From positions 1 to 64,000 of the forward strand of contig JASGFI010000002.1 in assembly GCA_047605615.1 (NCBI GenBank): a DNA stretch of 64,000 nucleotides, written 5' to 3'. A program made the translations under genes and the position numbers. Of this stretch, positions 8,038-18,411 are shown piece after piece. The stretch is from Taibaiella sp047605615 (GTDB lineage: Bacteria > Bacteroidota > Bacteroidia > Chitinophagales > Chitinophagaceae). The stretch's first letter is position 1. Each line of letters opens with the position of its first letter. Under the pieces are notes generated by a model that made no database searches, was not told the DNA's origin, and saw nothing but the letters and a program-made list of their open reading frames with translations.

Positions 8038-9483
8038 CTACCCCACGCTTCCTTCCAGCGATATGGCCAACAGCTTTTGCGCCTCCACGGCAAATTCCAT
8101 GGGCAGTTTGTTCAGCACTTCTTTGGCAAAACCATTTACAATCATCTCCACGGCCTTTTCGGTGTCTATGCCGCGGGCGTTGAGGTAAAATATTTGATCC
8201 TCGCCTATCTTGGAAGTGGTGGCTTCGTGTTCCAGCGTGGCGGTACGGTTCCTGCTTTCGATGTAGGGGAACGTATGCGCGCCGCAACGGTCGCCTATAA
8301 GCATGGAATCGCATTGGGTGAAATTGCGGGCATTGTCGGCCTTGGTGCCAATTTGCACCAGGCCCCTGTACGCATTTTGGCCATTGCCGGCCGATATGCC
8401 TTTGCTGATGATGCGGCTACGGGTGTTCTTGCCCAAATGGTGCATCTTGGTGCCCGTATCGGCTATTTGTTTGCCCTTGGCCACCGCTACGCTGTAAAAT
8501 TCGCCATAACTGTTGTCGCCCTGCAGTATCACCGACGGGTATTTCCACGTAATGGCCGAACCCGTTTCTACCTGCGTCCAGCTAATAATGGAATTGTGGC
8601 CACGGCAAGCACCGCGTTTGGTTACGAAATTGTACACGCCGCCCTTGCCGTCTTTGTCGCCGGGATACCAGTTTTGGACGGTAGAATATTTTACTTCCGC
8701 ATTGTTCATGGCTACTATTTCCACCACTGCGGCGTGTAATTGGTTTTCGTCGCGCATGGGCGCGGTGCAACCTTCCAGGTAGCTTACGTAAGCATCGTCA
8801 TCGGCCACTATCAACGTGCGTTCAAACTGGCCGGTATTTTGTGCATTGATGCGGAAATAGGTACTCAGTTCCATGGGGCAACGCACGCCTTTGGGAATGT
8901 ACACGAACGAACCGTCGGAAAATACGGCGGCGTTCAAAGCGGCAAAAACATTGTCGCTATGCGGCACCACGGCGCCCAGGTATTTCTTTACCAATTCAGG
9001 GTGTTCCTCCACCGCCTCGCCAAAGGAACAGAACACTATGCCTAGCTTCTTCAATTCATCTTTGTAGGTAGTGGCTACCGATACGCTGTCGAACACGGCA
9101 TCTACGGCCACGCCCGCCAACGATTTTTGTTCGGAAAGGGGAATGCCCAGTTTCTTGAACGTTTCCAGCAATTCGGGGTCCACCTCGTCGAGGCTGTTGT
9201 ATTTTACCTTGTTCTTCGGGGCGGCATAGTACGAAATGCCCTGAAAATCCATCTCGGGCATCTTGAAATTTTGCCATGTGGGCATTTCCATTTTCAGGAA
9301 GGCACGGAAAGCCTTGAGCCGCCATTCCAACAACCATTCGGGTTCATTTTTCTTGTTGGAAATAAAATGAATGGTGTCTTCGTCGAGACCCGGCGGCAGT
9401 ATGTCCATCTCAATGTCGGTAACGAAACCGTGTTCGTACTCCTTGCCGGCAATTTCTTCTAATAATTCGGTGCTGTTTTCCAT
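8038..9483 (-). CDS. sufB: Fe-S cluster assembly scaffold protein SufB
   Basis: The 481-residue product has the full SufB length and signatures: KGVRCPMELSTYFRINAQNT, FERTLIVADDDAYVSYLEGC, then GKNTRSRIISKGISAG and NCF-free C-terminal NFTQCDSMLIGDRC with the conserved cysteine. SufB forms the SufBC2D scaffold on which cysteine-derived sulfur and iron assemble into clusters in the cytoplasm. The usual partners sufC and sufD do not follow; the next upstream gene is a LuxE-like gene, and sufS lies 11 kb away. The start at 9483 has a TAnnTTTG box about 50 bases upstream. Confidence 0.95.
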   Translation of the reverse strand: MENSTELLEEIAGKEYEHGFVTDIEMDILPPGLDEDTIHFISNKKNEPEWLLEWRLKAFRAFLKMEMPTWQNFKMPEMDFQGISYYAAPKNKVKYNSLDEVDPELLETFKKLGIPLSEQKSLAGVAVDAVFDSVSVATTYKDELKKLGIVFCSFGEAVEEHPELVKKYLGAVVPHSDNVFAALNAAVFSDGSFVYIPKGVRCPMELSTYFRINAQNTGQFERTLIVADDDAYVSYLEGCTAPMRDENQLHAAVVEIVAMNNAEVKYSTVQNWYPGDKDGKGGVYNFVTKRGACRGHNSIISWTQVETGSAITWKYPSVILQGDNSYGEFYSVAVAKGKQIADTGTKMHHLGKNTRSRIISKGISAGNGQNAYRGLVQIGTKADNARNFTQCDSMLIGDRCGAHTFPYIESRNRTATLEHEATTSKIGEDQIFYLNARGIDTEKAVEMIVNGFAKEVLNKLPMEFAVEAQKLLAISLEGSVG

Positions 9484-9533
9484 AGGTGCATTTATCTCTC
9501 CACTGGTTCGGGCTTGTGTTCAAATTGAACGTG

Positions 9534-9541
9534 CAAAGCTA
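9534..9541 (-). promoter_or_regulatory. Putative sufB promoter -7 box (TAGCTTTG)
   Basis: TAGCTTTG fits the Bacteroidota -7 consensus TAnnTTTG on the minus strand, 51 bases before the sufB start. No clear TTTG -33 box is seen at the 19-base spacing, although TTTC lies near it. Confidence 0.5.
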
Positions 9542-9691
9542 CGACACAAAAGCCGCAAAGCGAAAGACTATTGATAAATGCTTTCTATGTGTGGATTTAT
9601 GAGCCGCCAACACCCAATCTTACTTGTTCCATCTTACGCAAAATTGGATTGCCGCCCCTTTCACCCTGCAAGGGGGCCAGCACAACCATCC

Positions 9692-10690
9692 TTAAACCAC
9701 CATAAGGCTGCAACCGCGAAGGGCAGAATTATCCAAGCGGCCAAGCACCTCAAAAGAACCATCGGCGTATATTTTGGCTATATCGTCGGTGGCTATGAAA
9801 CTGCAAGCATCTATATTGGCCAAGTCTATCACATTCAGTATGCCGGAGCCTTGGGGCTGCACATCGAAAGGGTCGCTCTCGTCGCGCACATACACCCGCA
9901 TGGTGGCGGCGGCGGCAAATATGCCGTCTTTATGCGCATAGGCTTGCGAAAGCAGTTCTGTCATGCCATATTCGGAGTGAACGGCATCCAAATGCCATTT
10001 GTCTTTTAAAAATCGGTGTACTTGCGCACGTGTCCATTCTTCCCTGCGGCCTTTCATGCCGCCGGTTTCCATTACTATTGCCCCGCCCAAATCCATGGGA
10101 TATTTTTCGGCAAAATCAAGCAGGGCAAAGGTTACGCCCAACAATACTACTTTCTTCTTGCCATGGCGCAAAGATTGTAGCGTGGCGGCAAGCGAAGCCC
10201 ATTCATTCAAGTAAAAACCGCTTTTTTCGTCGCCGCTCATTTTAATCAGCGCATCGGCCATATACACCAGCGAGCTGTTGCCGCGTTCCAGGTAAGAGGG
10301 CAACAGGCAAAGGAAAATATAATCGGAAGGTTGGCCATAAAATTGACGGAAGCCGTTCAGGAAACTCTGCCGGTAAAGCCCGGCATCCTTCACCCAATGC
10401 TTGCTGTTGGCCATGCCGGTGGTGCCGCTGCTTTCAAATACCAGTTCGGGCCGGAAATGGCCGCCTGTTACCTTGTGTGTCTTGAAAAAAGATATGGGCA
10501 AGAAGGGAATTTGCTCCGTCTTTTCCACCTTGCCGGGTGCTATTTTCAGGGCGTCCACATATTGGCGGTATATGTCGCAATGCTCGTATTGATGGGCAAA
10601 GGCCGCCCATGCACAAGTTTCAAAATCATTTTGCGTTATATAACTAAACCAGTCGCCGCCCGAAAACCGGGGCTTGATATTGGTGTACAT
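9692..10690 (-). CDS. LuxE-like acyl-protein synthetase / acyltransferase family protein
   Basis: This 332-residue protein belongs to the LuxE/PaaK-like adenylate-forming group. It has LVFESSGTTGMANSKHWV, the Ser/Gly/Thr-rich nucleotide loop, and DAVHSEYGMTELLSQAY, the matching acid-Tyr-Gly-Met-Thr-Glu motif, ending with LGRLDNSALRGCSLMVV. Such enzymes activate a carboxylic acid as an adenylate and may pass it to a protein or carrier. In Bacteroidota they often occur with envelope or pigment lipid genes; a DarB-like ketosynthase lies 9 kb away but not in one operon. The substrate is unknown. Confidence 0.75.
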   Translation of the reverse strand: MYTNIKPRFSGGDWFSYITQNDFETCAWAAFAHQYEHCDIYRQYVDALKIAPGKVEKTEQIPFLPISFFKTHKVTGGHFRPELVFESSGTTGMANSKHWVKDAGLYRQSFLNGFRQFYGQPSDYIFLCLLPSYLERGNSSLVYMADALIKMSGDEKSGFYLNEWASLAATLQSLRHGKKKVVLLGVTFALLDFAEKYPMDLGGAIVMETGGMKGRREEWTRAQVHRFLKDKWHLDAVHSEYGMTELLSQAYAHKDGIFAAAATMRVYVRDESDPFDVQPQGSGILNVIDLANIDACSFIATDDIAKIYADGSFEVLGRLDNSALRGCSLMVV

Positions 10691-10786
10691 TTGCTACATT
10701 TGAACGGAAATACCGGACTTAAAGAAATTCATCATCGCAATGCTCGCCGGGCATTTGGCCAAAGCGGGGCACAACAATTTAACTAC

Positions 10787-11275
10787 ATGAAAACCAAGAT
10801 TCTTTCTGCAATTTCCATAATGCTGCTCCTGGTTGCGGCCTATGCGTGCACCAAAAAACCGCATGAATATCCGGACGAGCCGGAGATAAGTTTATACTGG
10901 GTGGACCCGCTTAGCATAAGCCTGAAAGATACCAGCGCAAAGGTACACATTACCTTCAAGTTTACGGACGGCGACGGCAACATAGCGTGGGAGGAATCCA
11001 AGCAAGCCATATTCCTGAAGTCGAGCAAAGACACCTCCAGTGCCGACTATACTTACAGCTACCCTTTCCCGGTGGTTTCGGCCGCGCAGCGGCCCAGCGA
11101 AGGCGGCTTGGAAGGCTTTGCCACGGTAAACCTCGGCAAGGAATATTTCCCCATAACCGATTCGCTGCACATTGCCCTGGGGCAGGATACGTTTCAATAC
11201 CGCATTTACGTAATGGACGATGACAGCAACAAGAGCAACGTCATCAACACGGGCAATATTTATGTTTCATTTTAG
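10787..11275 (+). CDS. Small exported lipoprotein
   Basis: The start at 10787 gives MKTKILSAISIMLLLVAAYA followed by Cys, a clear lipobox (VAAYAC), so the protein is probably a 162-residue lipoprotein. It reads as one compact beta-rich domain (VHITFKFTDGDGNIAWEE, DTFQYRIYVMDDDSNKSNVI), similar in style to Ig-like or cadherin-like lipoproteins of Bacteroidota. The frame is open upstream to 10331, but that part is antisense to the LuxE-like gene and is not native. It is followed after 73 bases by the DUF4175 gene on the same strand. Confidence 0.75.
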   Translation: MKTKILSAISIMLLLVAAYACTKKPHEYPDEPEISLYWVDPLSISLKDTSAKVHITFKFTDGDGNIAWEESKQAIFLKSSKDTSSADYTYSYPFPVVSAAQRPSEGGLEGFATVNLGKEYFPITDSLHIALGQDTFQYRIYVMDDDSNKSNVINTGNIYVSF

Positions 11276-11348
11276 TGCAACCCGATTAAGGGCCTGTTTA
11301 AAATGCCAACAATAAAATTCAAGCAAGCTCTCAGAACCTCTTCTACGC

Positions 11349-14300
11349 ATGAACAATTACGAGTTGTTGATACACAAACTGGATGCCTTCATCCGGAAGT
11401 ATTACTTTAACCAATTGCTGCGCGGCATATTGGTGTTTGCCGCGTGCCTGTTTGCCTATCTGTTGCTGGTAAGCGTGGGCGAATATTTTTTCTACTTCCC
11501 CGCCTGGCTCAAAATGGGTTTGGTGAGCCTCTTGTTGGTAGCCGGGTTGTTTTCTTTGGCAAAATGGATTGTGCTGCCCCTGTTGAAAATTCAACGCCTG
11601 GGCAAAACCATTAGCCACGAGGAAGCGGCCCGCATCATAGGCTTGCATTTTACCGATGTAAGCGACAAGCTGCTCAACATCTTGCAACTCATGCAAAACA
11701 GCCACCATGCCGAAAGCCGCGAATTGATTGAGGCCAGCATAGAACAAAAATCGTCCAACCTCGTACTCGTGCCCTTCGTGCAAGCCGTGGATTTGGGTAA
11801 AAACAAAAAATACTTACCCTTTGCATTGGTGCCCTTGGCCATAGGTGCGCTCATAGCCATATCGGTGCCTGCCCTGTTTCGCGATGCGGGCAACAGGCTG
11901 TTGCAGGCCAACCGAAACTTTGAGCCACCCGCCCCTTTCACCTTTCAAGTTACCAGCGGCAACATGGAAGTGCCCATGTATGGCAGCTATAAATTGGAAA
12001 CCAAGATAAAAGGCAGCAAGCTGCCCGAAAAGGTATATGTACAGTCGGGTAACGAACAATTGGAAATGCAAAAAACAGGCAAGAACACTTTTGCCTACAC
12101 CTTTACCCAAATAGCCGCGCCCCTCAGTTTCCGCATGGCCGCCGCAGGCGTACATTCGAGCGATTACAGCATTAAAGTAAAGCAACGCCCCACCCTAACC
12201 TCGTTTACCGTTGATGTACTGTACCCGCAATATACAGGGCGTGCGAATGAGCATTTGCAAAGCCTCGCCGACATGGCCATACCCGCCGGAACGCTGTTGA
12301 AAATATCTTTGAAAGCCACCAACACCAGCAACATTTTCCTGCGATTGGGTTCGGGTGCGGCCACCCCTTTGCAACAGCAAAACAACAACTGGCTATCGTT
12401 GCTGAAATTCATGGCCGACACGAGTTATACCCTGTTGCTAAGCGGCAAAGAAATAGTTCGCGGCGACAGCTTCACGTACCACGTGCAAGTCATCCCCGAC
12501 CTGGCACCCACCGTGCAGATGCAGGAAATGAAAGACAGCATAACCGGCCAGCAGCTATTGCTTACCGGCAATGCGGGCGACGATTATGGCATTGGCAAAT
12601 TGTATTTCCATTACAGCATCGCCGGTGCCGACAAGCAAATATTGAGCAACAAAAACATAGCCCTAAAAACCGCCGGTGGGCGCGTGGTGCCTTTCCAACA
12701 TTATTTCGACATAGGCAGCCTCGATTTACAACCGGGCCAAGAATTGAGTTATTACATAGAAGCCTGGGACAACGATGCCGTAAACGGCAGCAAAAGCGGC
12801 CGCAGCGACATACACACTTATAGGATGCCCGATGCGCACCAAGCCGATTCGGCGCAAAGCCAGAACAGCCGCCAAATAAATCAGGGGTTGAGTTCCAGCG
12901 CGGAACAGGCAAAGGATTTGCAAAAAGAATTGAAGGAAATGCAAAACGAATTGCTGCAATCGGAAAGCATGAGCTGGGAGCAACAGCAAAACATGAAATC
13001 GTTGGAGGACAAACAAATGCAGCTCAAAAATCAGGTAGGGGCCGTAAAAAAACGTTTCGACCAACAGAAAAAACAAAGCGAACAAAAACAATACAGCGAA
13101 GAAATAAAGGAAAAGCAAGAAGCGGTAGAAAAACAATTGGACAACCTGCTGAACAAAGAACTGCAAGAGCAATTGAAAAAATTGCAGGAAATGCAACAGC
13201 AACGCAACAAGGAAAACGCCTTCCAGAACCTGCAACAAATGGAACAGCAAAACAAACTGTTCAACATGGACTTGGAGCGCATACAGGAGCTGATAAGGAA
13301 GCTGGAAATGCAGATGAAAATGGAAGACCTTGCCGCCAAAATGGAAAACCTTGCCACGCAGGAAGATAAACTGAACGAACAAAACAACGCCCGCAGCGAA
13401 GACAACAAACAACTGGCCAAGCAGCAAGACGCACTGCAAAACCAACTGAAGCAAGCCCTTCAAAACGACATGAAGGAAATAGAAAAATTGAACAACAGCC
13501 AACAAAACCCAGAAAAAACAGACGATGCCCAAGAGCAGGGCAAGGAGGCCGATAAAGATATGGAAGAAAGCAGCGACCAGTTGCAGCAAAACAACAACCA
13601 AAAAGCCAGCAAGGCCCAACAAAACGCCAGCAACAACATGCGCCAAATGGCGAAGTCGCTGATGAAAATGGCCGCCGGCATGGATGCCGAACAAATAGAG
13701 ATAGACATAAAGGCCACCCGCCAAATACTCACCAACCTGTTGCGCTTTTCGTTTGACCAGGAAAACCTGATGAATACGGTGAAGCACACACCCATGAGCA
13801 GCCCCAAATATGTAGAAAACAGCCGTGCGCAAAACAGGCTGCAAGCCAATGCAAGAATGATTAAAGACAGCTTGTTCACCCTTGGCAAGCGGGTGTTTCA
13901 AATAGCGGCCACGGTGAACAAGGAAACTACCGATTTGGAAAGCAATATCAACAGCACCATTTACGCTTTGGAAAACCGAAGGCTGGGCGAAGCCGTAACA
14001 AGGCAACAATACGCCATGACCAGTGCCAACAACTTGGCCCTACTGCTCAACGAACTTCTCGAAAACCTGATGCAGAACCAAGCCCAGGCACAAGCCAGCG
14101 GCCAAGGCAAGGGCGGCAAGCCCAAACCCGGTTCCGGCGGCGGCGCAGGGCAGCAACTGAAAGACATCATCACCGGCCAGCAACAATTGGGGCAAGGTAT
14201 GCAAAAAGGCATGGGCAAAGGCAACCAACAGCAACAAGGCCAACAACCCGGCGGCCAGCAAGGCAGCAATGGCGGCGGCGGCAACGGCGGCGGGCAAGGC

Positions 14301-14753
14301 AGCGAGGGCGACAATATGGGCAGCGAACAGATAGCCCGCATGGCGCGCCAACAGGCCGCGCTGAGAAGGCAAATACAAGAACTGTCGAGCATGCTCAACA
14401 GCAAGGGCATGAGCGGCAATGCCCGCCAACTAAAGGCCATACAAGATGCCATGGACAAAAACGAAACCGACATGGTGAACCGCAAGCTCAACAGCGAACT
14501 ATGGCGCAGGCAACAGGAAATAATGACCCGGTTGTTGGAAGCCGAAAAATCCATCCGCGACCAAGAGGAAGACAACAAACGCAATGCCAATGCGGGCAAG
14601 GACGAGCAACGGCCCATGCCGCCCGAACTGAAACAGTATTTGCAAAGCCGCCAGTCCATGCTGGATATGTACCGCACCACCCCACCCGAACTAAAGCCCT
14701 ATTACCGCAAAATGGCAGACGATTATTTGAAGCAGATAAAGCAAAACAATTAG
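11349..14753 (+). CDS. DUF4175-type membrane protein with very long coiled coil
   Basis: The 1134-residue product has two N-terminal membrane segments (GILVFAACLFAYLLLVSVGE and MGLVSLLLVAGLFSLAKWIV), a third near residue 160, then a large periplasmic beta-rich region to about residue 495. Residues ~510-760 are a long Gln/Glu/Lys-rich coiled coil (KDLQKELKEMQNELLQ, LEMQMKMEDLAAKMENLATQ). Residues ~915-990 are a Gly/Gln low-complexity linker (GQQPGGQQGSNGGGGNGGGQ). The C-terminus is again helical. This layout fits the DUF4175 family of Bacteroidota envelope proteins; the molecular role is not known. The frame is intact. Confidence 0.8.
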   Translation: MNNYELLIHKLDAFIRKYYFNQLLRGILVFAACLFAYLLLVSVGEYFFYFPAWLKMGLVSLLLVAGLFSLAKWIVLPLLKIQRLGKTISHEEAARIIGLHFTDVSDKLLNILQLMQNSHHAESRELIEASIEQKSSNLVLVPFVQAVDLGKNKKYLPFALVPLAIGALIAISVPALFRDAGNRLLQANRNFEPPAPFTFQVTSGNMEVPMYGSYKLETKIKGSKLPEKVYVQSGNEQLEMQKTGKNTFAYTFTQIAAPLSFRMAAAGVHSSDYSIKVKQRPTLTSFTVDVLYPQYTGRANEHLQSLADMAIPAGTLLKISLKATNTSNIFLRLGSGAATPLQQQNNNWLSLLKFMADTSYTLLLSGKEIVRGDSFTYHVQVIPDLAPTVQMQEMKDSITGQQLLLTGNAGDDYGIGKLYFHYSIAGADKQILSNKNIALKTAGGRVVPFQHYFDIGSLDLQPGQELSYYIEAWDNDAVNGSKSGRSDIHTYRMPDAHQADSAQSQNSRQINQGLSSSAEQAKDLQKELKEMQNELLQSESMSWEQQQNMKSLEDKQMQLKNQVGAVKKRFDQQKKQSEQKQYSEEIKEKQEAVEKQLDNLLNKELQEQLKKLQEMQQQRNKENAFQNLQQMEQQNKLFNMDLERIQELIRKLEMQMKMEDLAAKMENLATQEDKLNEQNNARSEDNKQLAKQQDALQNQLKQALQNDMKEIEKLNNSQQNPEKTDDAQEQGKEADKDMEESSDQLQQNNNQKASKAQQNASNNMRQMAKSLMKMAAGMDAEQIEIDIKATRQILTNLLRFSFDQENLMNTVKHTPMSSPKYVENSRAQNRLQANARMIKDSLFTLGKRVFQIAATVNKETTDLESNINSTIYALENRRLGEAVTRQQYAMTSANNLALLLNELLENLMQNQAQAQASGQGKGGKPKPGSGGGAGQQLKDIITGQQQLGQGMQKGMGKGNQQQQGQQPGGQQGSNGGGGNGGGQGSEGDNMGSEQIARMARQQAALRRQIQELSSMLNSKGMSGNARQLKAIQDAMDKNETDMVNRKLNSELWRRQQEIMTRLLEAEKSIRDQEEDNKRNANAGKDEQRPMPPELKQYLQSRQSMLDMYRTTPPELKPYYRKMADDYLKQIKQNN

Positions 14754-14873
14754 GCAACGATGCGGCACAATTCAAAGTGCAATTCAAAGAAAAAAAGGTG
14801 CTGTATCGCAGACGCAGGAGCAAACAGAATGAAACCTGCCAGTACATAGCTTGTATTGGTACCCTACAAGTGC

Positions 14874-15932
14874 CTACCGCATCTCAAACAAATCTTTCAA
14901 TTCCCGGTTGCTCAGGTTGCCTATCCAGTTTTCGCCAGTGGCCACGGCCATTTCGACAAGGGCTTTTTTGCTTTGTATCATTTCGTTGATGCGCTCTTCA
15001 AAAGTATTTCGGGTAATAAACCTGTGTACCATCACGTTGCTTTTTTGCCCTATGCGGTAAGCCCTGTCCGTTGCCTGCGCTTCCACGGCGGGGTCCCACC
15101 ACAGGTCGTAATGGATTACGTGGTTGGCGGCGGTAAGGTTCAGCCCCGTGCCGGCTGCTTTCAGCGAGAGAATAAAAATTTTATCTGCCGGGTTGGCCTG
15201 GAAATTGTGTACCATTTCCTTGCGTTGCTTCAACGTACATCCACCGTGGTAAAACAAGGGTGTTTCCTTGTAACGTTCGGCAATAAAATGTTGCAGCATC
15301 TTTCCCATTTCAGCAAACTGCGAAAATATCAGCACTTTTTCGCCACTGTCCACAATGCTGTCCAGCTTGTCGAAAAGCAATGCCAGCTTACCGCTCAGCG
15401 AAGCATCCCATTTTTTGTTCTTTAAAAATTGGGCAGGGTGGTTGCAGATTTGTTTCAACGCCAATATCATTTGCAACACCAGTCCCTGCCGCACAAACAA
15501 CCCTTTTTTGTCCTTGGCATCAATGGCTTCTATTTCTTTCAACGCTTCTTCCAACGTTTTTTCGTACAAGCTTGCCTGTTCGGGCACCAGCGTGCCAAAG
15601 CAGTCCATTTCTATTTTGTCGGGCAGGTCGGTGATGATGGATTTATCCGTTTTCAGGCGGCGCATCATGAAAGGTGCCGTTACTTTTTTCAACTTTTCGG
15701 CCACGGCGGCATCGTTGTACGTTTCTATGGGCGCAGCAAAATTTTCCCTAAACTCTTTGGCATTGCCCAGCAGCCCCCGGTTGCTGTAATCCACTATGCT
15801 CCACAGCTCGCTCAGGCGGTTTTCTACCGGTGTGCCGCTCATGGCAATAAAATTCTCGGCGGCAATGGCTTTAATGGCTTTTGCCTGTGCCGTGTCCTGG
15901 TTTTTTATGTTCTGCGCTTCGTCTATAACCAC
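14874..15932 (-). pseudogene. SNF2 helicase, C-terminal fragment (motifs II-VI)
   Basis: This 352-codon frame carries the second half of a SNF2 ATPase: VVIDEAQNIKN (motif II, DEAQ), AMSGTPVENRLSELWSIVD (motif III), then the helicase C domain with EKVLIFSQFAEMGKMLQHF, SLKAAGTGLNLTAANHVIHY and ATDRAYRIGQKSNV (motif VI). The true upstream codons KLKKLPWHS lie in this frame before the ATG. Adding one C in the CCCC run near 15960 (EAP-KLKKLPWHS) would join it to the fragment at 15953-17041. It could be one working gene with a sequence error, or a broken one. Confidence 0.75.
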
Positions 15933-15952
15933 ACTATGCCAGGGAAGTTTTT

Positions 15953-17041
15953 TCAGTTTGGGGCTTCGGTGCGGGCTATGCCGTAAGAAGTGAGCAATAT
16001 GTCGAAACCCTTTGCCAGCTTGCGGTTGGTGCCGTGAAAAAGATGTACCTTGAGCGAAGGTGCAAACTTTTCAATCTCCGCCTGCCAATTGGTAAGCAAG
16101 CCCGTGGGTGTCACCACCAGTGCTTTTTTATCTTTCAGCAAACCATCTTCTTTGTATTTCAATAAAGTGGTGATTACCTGCAATGTTTTCCCCAAACCCA
16201 TATCATCGGCTATTACCGAGCCAAAGCCTATTTGCGCATTGCGGTACATCCACGAAAATCCGCGCTGCTGGTAAGGGCGCAGGCTGGCGTTGATGCCTTT
16301 GGGCAAGGGTATTTCCTTGAACTCCGACAGTTCTTTTATCAACTGTTTCACTTCATCCGTAAGCGACACACGGGAGCCAAAATAATCGTCGCTCAATGCG
16401 GCCCGCAACATCTGGAAGGCAGACAGGTCTTGGCCTGCGGCAAAATGCCTGTGCAGCTTTTCCAAATCGTCTTTGCTTACATAAATGTATTGCGATTTGT
16501 ATTTGATGAGGCTGTCCGATTGTTTCAACAGCTTCTTGAAATCGGCTTCGTCCATCAGCGTGTCGCCCACGGCTACCTGCCAGTCAAAATCGAGCAACTG
16601 GTCAAGCCGCAAAAAAGATTTTCCTTTCTTCGCTTTTATTTTTACCGAAGGTTTGGGCTTTAATATTTGTTGCAAGGATTTGGGCAACAAAATTTCAATA
16701 TCCAACAGGCGGATAACGGGTATCATCTGCATCAGGAAAGGCGTGAACGTTGGCATGTCCATCTCCAGCAGCGCAGTGCCCTTGGTGTTGATGTAGGCAT
16801 CCAGCCCGGGAACAAAATCGATCAACTGCGCCAGCGATTGCAGTATTTCAAACCGATGCTGCTCGTGTTTCCTTAAGGCAAGAATCTCACGCAAGGCAAC
16901 AGGGGCGGGCGTTTTGGCATTTGCTTCGCTGATGTTGATGGTGGCCATGAATTTTTCGTCCACCGTTTCGTCCACCACTACCTGCGGACGGTACCGCCCT
17001 TGTGTGAGGTAATATTTTTGCAACCATTTCGTGGCCCACAA
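15953..17041 (-). pseudogene. SNF2 helicase, middle fragment (motifs I-Ia)
   Basis: This frame holds the helical region before the ATPase and then the start of the SNF2 core. It contains LRPYQQRGFSWMYRNAQIGF, VIADDMGLGKTLQVITTL (motif I Walker A GxGKT) and KALVVTPTGLLTNWQAEI. It begins in frame around WATKWLQKYYLTQGRYRPQ at 17041 without an ATG, where the N-terminal fragment leaves frame, and stops at EAPN where the DEAQ half begins in another frame. Gene order and continuity show that the three fragments once encoded one protein of roughly 880 residues. Confidence 0.75.
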
Positions 17042-17555
17042 ACATACCCCGTTTGTTCAGTTCGCCAACCAAATCAATATTGTGCAGGCCAAAAACAAGG
17101 AAAGGATTGTTGTCTATCTCCGCGCTTAGTTTGTAGATAACGGCGGCAAGGTGCTTGCAGGGCACTGCCCAGTCGGGGCAACTGCACTGCATTTTAAAGT
17201 CGGTCCATTGCCGGGGAAACACTTTCAGCCCCTGCGCTTCGGCTATGGCCAACACTTCGGTATCCAGTTCCCGGTTCAGCAGTTTCGAGATGATAACGGG
17301 CTTTGCCGCCAGCGCATCTATGAAGCGGCTTAGTTCGGGGTCGAAAAACGGCGGCAGGATAATGTCCACATTATACGGTTTTGGGCGGCTGCCCGCCACT
17401 TTGGCATTGGTGCGGTTTTCGGCAATGTCCAGTTTGGCAACGGCACCTTTGCGGGCGTAGCTGCTGCCGCGGGGCAGGCGGTTGCTGTAATCTATGTTGC
17501 TCAGGGAGTTGAGCCATTGCTGCCCCCACCATGTTTTGCCAAACTGTTGCGCCAT
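16887..17555 (-). pseudogene. SNF2 helicase, N-terminal fragment with SWIM zinc finger
   Basis: The first ~170 residues are native: MAQQFGKTWWGQQWLNSLSN opens a typical SWIM-containing SNF2 protein, and MQCSCPDWAVPCKHLAAVIY is the CxC...CxH SWIM zinc-binding motif at about residue 123-142. SWIM/SNF2 proteins are ATP-dependent DNA translocases thought to act in DNA repair or nucleoid remodelling. After RGMF near 17040 the native reading moves to the frame starting WATKW, which needs one base fewer in the TTT run; the remaining codons to 16887 are off-frame. A sequencing error or genuine decay would both explain it. Confidence 0.75.
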
Positions 17556-17901
17556 TGGGTGTTGCTGCGGATTGGTTATTTAGAAATGCTGCAATCTTTG
17601 CCATTTTGCATGGCGATTGCAAAACAATGTGGTTCGGACTGTTGAAACGGTGTGCATAAACACGTTCAGGTTGGATTTTATTCTCGGGATTTCGGGTTAT
17701 TTGGCAAAATATAACCTGCCCCGAAAATGACCTTTACCATGACATCTTGCTGCCCAAAAATGCCGATAATTACATTTCGTAGATAAAAATTTCCTTTTAA
17801 TCGACAAAATTTTCAAATGCCTAAACGTGGCTCATCAATTGCGGTCATACATTCACAAAAAGCAGCAATGCTATTCATCACACAACAAAAACTAATTTAA
17901 A

Positions 17902-18390
17902 ATGAAAAAGCTGATAGTAGCTATCATGGTGCTGGGAAGCACAGTAGCCGTAACCAACGAATCGAAGGCTCAGGTAAACGTAAGCGTAAACATCAACAGC
18001 CAACCCAACTGGGGGCCAAGCGGCTACGACTATGCGCAGTTTTATTACCTGCCCGACCTTAACTGCTATTACGACATTGCCCGCGCCCAATTCATTTACC
18101 TGAATGGCCGCCGCTGGTCTTATGCCGCCAACTTGCCCGCCCGTTTTGGCAACGTGGATTTGTACAATATGTACAAAGTAGTGATTAACCGCAGCAACCC
18201 TTTCCGCTACAACAGAACCCACAGGGCTCAATACCAACAATTCAGGAACAACCACAGCCAACCCTTGTTGCGCGACCAACGCGGCCGCAACGACAGGCCG
18301 GGAGGCCCCAACAACCCGACACATGGCAGGCCACAAGACAATAGCCGGAACAAAAACAATGGCGGCCAACAACAAGGCAACCGTCGTTAA
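17902..18390 (+). CDS. Exported protein with Asn/Arg-rich low-complexity tail
   Basis: The 162-residue product starts with a signal peptide (MKKLIVAIMVLGSTVAVTNE, cut after SKA-Q). It has a short aromatic-rich domain (YDYAQFYYLPDLNCYYDIAR, FIYLNGRRWSYAANLPARFG) and ends in a disordered stretch rich in Asn, Arg, Gln and Gly. Small secreted proteins like this are common in Chitinophagaceae, but I know no function. It has its own terminator. The 346 bases between it and the SNF2 gene show nothing recognisable. Confidence 0.7.
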   Translation: MKKLIVAIMVLGSTVAVTNESKAQVNVSVNINSQPNWGPSGYDYAQFYYLPDLNCYYDIARAQFIYLNGRRWSYAANLPARFGNVDLYNMYKVVINRSNPFRYNRTHRAQYQQFRNNHSQPLLRDQRGRNDRPGGPNNPTHGRPQDNSRNKNNGGQQQGNRR

Positions 18391-18411
18391 CGGTACTTGC
18401 AAATAAACTGC

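Noticed and set aside
10331..10786. Long N-terminal extension of the lipoprotein at 10787
   Set aside because: It is antisense to the LuxE-like gene, and the lipoprotein signal starts cleanly at 10787.
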